Positions 35,721-38,085 of a DNA stretch of 38,085 nucleotides are shown here, piece by piece. The DNA lies in contig JAFGVA010000041.1 in the NCBI GenBank assembly GCA_016938235.1, positions 1 through 38,085 on the forward strand. Direction: 5' to 3'. The notes below the pieces were generated by a model. That model had not been told where the DNA came from. It did no database searches and saw nothing but the letters and a program-made list of their open reading frames with translations. Position numbers and translations under genes: made by a program. The stretch is from Bacteroidales bacterium. Its GTDB lineage: Bacteria > Bacteroidota > Bacteroidia > Bacteroidales > UBA10428. Every line of letters begins with the position of its first letter. Within the stretch, counting starts at the first letter, position 1.

Positions 35721-36919
35721 AAAAAACAGCAATTGTGATATTATGCTTTTTTATCTCAAACAGCTTTGTGTCTGCGCAAAACTCTGGTAATCTTATTGAA
35801 GGAGTTGCTTTCATTAAAAAAGGAGATTATGAAGCTGCCTATAATTCTTTAAGCAAATCGATTAACGAAGAAAACAGACTTGCTGACAGTTACTTTTATC
35901 GCGGTAAAAGCCTGTTTCTTAATACTAAATTTAATGATGCTGAGGATGATTTCATAAAATCACTGGAGTATGGTAATAAAGAAAGTCTGATATACCTGGC
36001 AAGGTGCAAAGCAAATCAAAAAAACGAAAAAGATGCTATCGGATATTTGGATAAATACTTAAAAAATTACCCGGAATATAGCATTACACGGATTAAGAAC
36101 GATGACAACTTCAGGCAGATACAAACCAGCGATGCCTGGTTCAATTTTATTTCAGAAATAGAGCAAAACGCTATTTGTGAAAAACTCGAAAATATTGACT
36201 ACCTGATTAACAATAAACAATATATCAAAGCTGAGAGCTTCTCTCAACAAGCAATTAACTCATTTCCTGCCAGCATAAGTCTGCATTTGAAATTAGCTGA
36301 AATTTATGCTTCTCAGGGAAACTTTCAGCTTGCCCAATATGAAGCTTCCAATGCTTTTAATCTGGAACCTGCAAATATTCAGGCAATACTGGAATATTCA
36401 AAATATGCCAAAATGAACGGCAAATACGAGCAAGCCATTGAAAAGCTTACTGAATTAAAAAAAATACAACCAGAAATTTTTGACACCTATATTCTTCTGG
36501 CTGAAACAATGTTAGCGAGCTCTGATGCCAGTGCAGCAGAAAAAGAAATTGATACCTACCTGGAGTATTTTCCTGGGGATATAAATGCACTATTCATTAA
36601 AGCACAAATTGAATATGCTTTAAACAAGAAACAAGAAAGTCTCAAAATACTAAACAACCTGATAAACAAGAATACCGCAAAAGCCGAATGGTTTAAGCTA
36701 AGAGGCATGGTTTTGTTTAATTCAAACGCTTATAGTTTTGCTGTTTCAGATCTCTCCATGAGCCTCGATTTGATTCCTGATGATGCAGAAACCAATTATT
36801 ACCTGGGACTTAGTTATAAAAAGCTCAACAATATTTCTTCAGCTTGTTACTATTTAAACAGGGCATATAAATACGGAGATAACAGGGCTTTTGATTACAT
36901 TTCTGAGGAGTGTAAGTAA
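35717..36919 (+). CDS. Secreted TPR-repeat protein coupled to the T9SS cargo gene
   Basis: This 400-residue protein has a signal peptide (about 1-20, ending VSAQ) and then TPR units across nearly its whole length, for example GDYEAAYNSLSKSI, FNDAEDDFIKSLEYG and KYEQAIEKLTELKKI, plus several near the C-terminus. It starts within the ATGA overlap with the cargo gene upstream, so it is part of the 32616-36919 operon. It could be a periplasmic chaperone or assembly partner for the cargo; this is inference. It does not match the size or lipoprotein signal of SprE/PorW-type T9SS subunits as I know them. No terminator was found in 36920-36981. Confidence 0.85.
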   Translation: MKKTAIVILCFFISNSFVSAQNSGNLIEGVAFIKKGDYEAAYNSLSKSINEENRLADSYFYRGKSLFLNTKFNDAEDDFIKSLEYGNKESLIYLARCKANQKNEKDAIGYLDKYLKNYPEYSITRIKNDDNFRQIQTSDAWFNFISEIEQNAICEKLENIDYLINNKQYIKAESFSQQAINSFPASISLHLKLAEIYASQGNFQLAQYEASNAFNLEPANIQAILEYSKYAKMNGKYEQAIEKLTELKKIQPEIFDTYILLAETMLASSDASAAEKEIDTYLEYFPGDINALFIKAQIEYALNKKQESLKILNNLINKNTAKAEWFKLRGMVLFNSNAYSFAVSDLSMSLDLIPDDAETNYYLGLSYKKLNNISSACYYLNRAYKYGDNRAFDYISEECK

Positions 36920-36981
36920 GCTTAAGTTCCTGTTTGAGACTTGAAGCCGTTGTTTAGTTAAATACCCTCTGCTCTTATATA

Positions 36982-37566
36982 CTACATTCGCATTGACACA
37001 CCCAGTGTCAGGTAGGAAATACCGCTTCCAATTTCACTAAATGCAGCCAGGTAATCGCTGAAATGGTATTTTGCACCAATAAAAATTGATCCGTTTAAAT
37101 TAAATCCATCGGTAGGTTCAGGGGCATTTACTGTAGGAAATTCGCCAAATTCACTGGCAGTTGTGACTCTAAAACCCAGCCCAATACCAGCATAGGTATC
37201 CAAATCTTCTAAAAACTGATAATGATAGGTTCCTCTTGCCTGGAAAATCACCGAACCATAATTGTAGCCATAATCGCCCGAATTGTATTCTCTTCTGAAA
37301 CTTTCAAAACCAATTATTCCTCCAACACCAATAATTCCGGGTCCGATATCTTCACGCAGGCAATGATCTACATGCACTGTAACCAAAGGTACGGTATTGT
37401 ATGCCGCAGGCGATATCATGTGGGTGCCAAAACCAACACCAATACCCAGGTCTGTATTATTTTTTTTAAAATCTGGTATTATAGAAGGACCACACTGAGC
37501 TTTTACAGTTGGTATAATTATTCCTGAAATAAACAGGATAGCTAAAGCTGAACAAATCTTTTTCAT
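36982..37566 (-). CDS. Small outer-membrane beta-barrel protein
   Basis: The product has 194 residues from MKKICSALAIL; an in-frame ATG seven codons earlier precedes the signal peptide and is less likely. The signal peptide ends VKAQ (about residue 24). The rest is rich in Gly, Tyr and Phe with alternating hydrophobic strands (LGIGVGFGTHMISP, GIGLGFRVTTA, FIGAKYHFSDYLAAF). This suggests a short barrel of the OmpX/OmpW or PorT-like size class, but no specific family was recognised. It has no obvious partner gene. Confidence 0.7.
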   Translation of the reverse strand: MKKICSALAILFISGIIIPTVKAQCGPSIIPDFKKNNTDLGIGVGFGTHMISPAAYNTVPLVTVHVDHCLREDIGPGIIGVGGIIGFESFRREYNSGDYGYNYGSVIFQARGTYHYQFLEDLDTYAGIGLGFRVTTASEFGEFPTVNAPEPTDGFNLNGSIFIGAKYHFSDYLAAFSEIGSGISYLTLGVSMRM

Positions 37567-37701
37567 AACAATATAGTTTTGCGCCAATTGAATATACTAA
37601 CTACAAAAGACCACTAAAATTGTAGAAAGCTGCATAAAGCATGCAAAAAATATAAAGTTTGGAGATAGGTTTATTTAGAAAACTAATACGGAAATAATTT
37701 T

Positions 37702-38085
37702 CTACTCTTTGGGATTTATATTACCGCGCAACTGGGCAAGAAATTCCCTGATTTTTTGAGCATCTTTTTCTTTTATTACCTGCTTCAAACCCTCTAATTT
37801 CTTACCGATCTCGTCAATTTGTTCAAAAGTATACGGGCTAAATAATATTTCGGAAAGCAAATAATCATCTTCTGATAGTAATCCTTGTGCAATTTTCAGG
37901 TGTTTCTGAAAGGTTGTACCCGGCGCTTCCTGGTGTTTCATGCAGGCTGCAAATACCATTGTTGAGGCAAAGGGTACCGATAAACTATAAGCAATTGTTT
38001 TATCGTGTTCAATAAAGGTGTATTCAAACACTTTAATATTGAATTGCTTATAAAACTGCCTGAAGAATTTTTTACCTTCCTCATC
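37702..38085 (-). CDS. tyrA: Prephenate dehydrogenase, C-terminal part (gene runs off the window)
   Basis: The open frame continues to the window edge, so only the last 127 or so residues are seen. The nearest in-window start (GTG at 38031) lies inside the domain. The sequence matches the helical dimerisation domain of Bacteroidota TyrA: EEGKKFF, then IEHDKTIAYSLSVPFASTMVFA, split at about the middle, and APGTTFQKHLKIAQGLLSEDDYLLSEILF, also split. TyrA oxidatively decarboxylates prephenate to 4-hydroxyphenylpyruvate for tyrosine synthesis. The NAD-binding part must lie outside the window. The identification rests on this C-terminal region alone. Confidence 0.8.
   Translation of the reverse strand, partial: DEEGKKFFRQFYKQFNIKVFEYTFIEHDKTIAYSLSVPFASTMVFAACMKHQEAPGTTFQKHLKIAQGLLSEDDYLLSEILFSPYTFEQIDEIGKKLEGLKQVIKEKDAQKIREFLAQLRGNINPKE

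Overview
The window is a low-GC bacterial chromosome segment that looks like a member of the Bacteroidota, probably Bacteroidales or a relative. The evidence is threefold. There is a type IX secretion (CHU_C-type) C-terminal domain, and several FadL-like or BamA-like outer-membrane proteins and lipoproteins of Bacteroidota style. The prolyl-tRNA synthetase is the short archaeal/eukaryotic type. Promoter-like elements fit the Bacteroidota consensus (TTG/TTTG, about 18 bases, TAnnTTTG) rather than sigma70. No tRNA, rRNA, CRISPR array or insertion sequence was seen. This is mostly core chromosome.

Layout: a CoA-transferase (201-1499, +) converges on an ElaA-type acetyltransferase, followed by a FadL-like porin and a Ser/Tyr-rich lipoprotein, all on the minus strand. 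proS (+) and an M49-type (DPP III-like) lipoprotein metallopeptidase (+) come next. A minus-strand run from about 12972 down to 8363 encodes a very large ABCG-type transporter with a TerB-like N-terminus, a lipoprotein and a small secreted protein. Divergent to it is a plus-strand pair: a response regulator with an apparently degenerate PP2C-like output domain and a BamA/TamA-like outer-membrane protein. This cluster (8363-16064) is the least conventional part of the window.

Housekeeping genes follow: a 2-Cys peroxiredoxin; pabB-tilS-HEAT protein as an operon; a dihydroorotate-dehydrogenase-like flavoprotein with a YggS-type PLP protein (minus); malate dehydrogenase; an M28 peptidase with a secreted partner; and a kinesin-light-chain-type TPR protein (minus). 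Pyruvate phosphate dikinase, XerD (both minus) and pyruvate kinase (plus) bring two enzymes of the PEP/pyruvate node together. A tight three-gene operon (32616-36919) encodes a DUF6702-like protein, an 868-residue T9SS cargo protein and a TPR protein. The right edge holds a small outer-membrane protein and the 3' end of a prephenate dehydrogenase gene that runs out of the window.

Intergenic regions are short. Many hold clear intrinsic terminators, two of which are interlaced with a promoter for the next gene. One gene, pabB, has its promoter so close to the ATG that a leaderless mRNA is likely. All functional calls are from reading the sequence; no database search was run.
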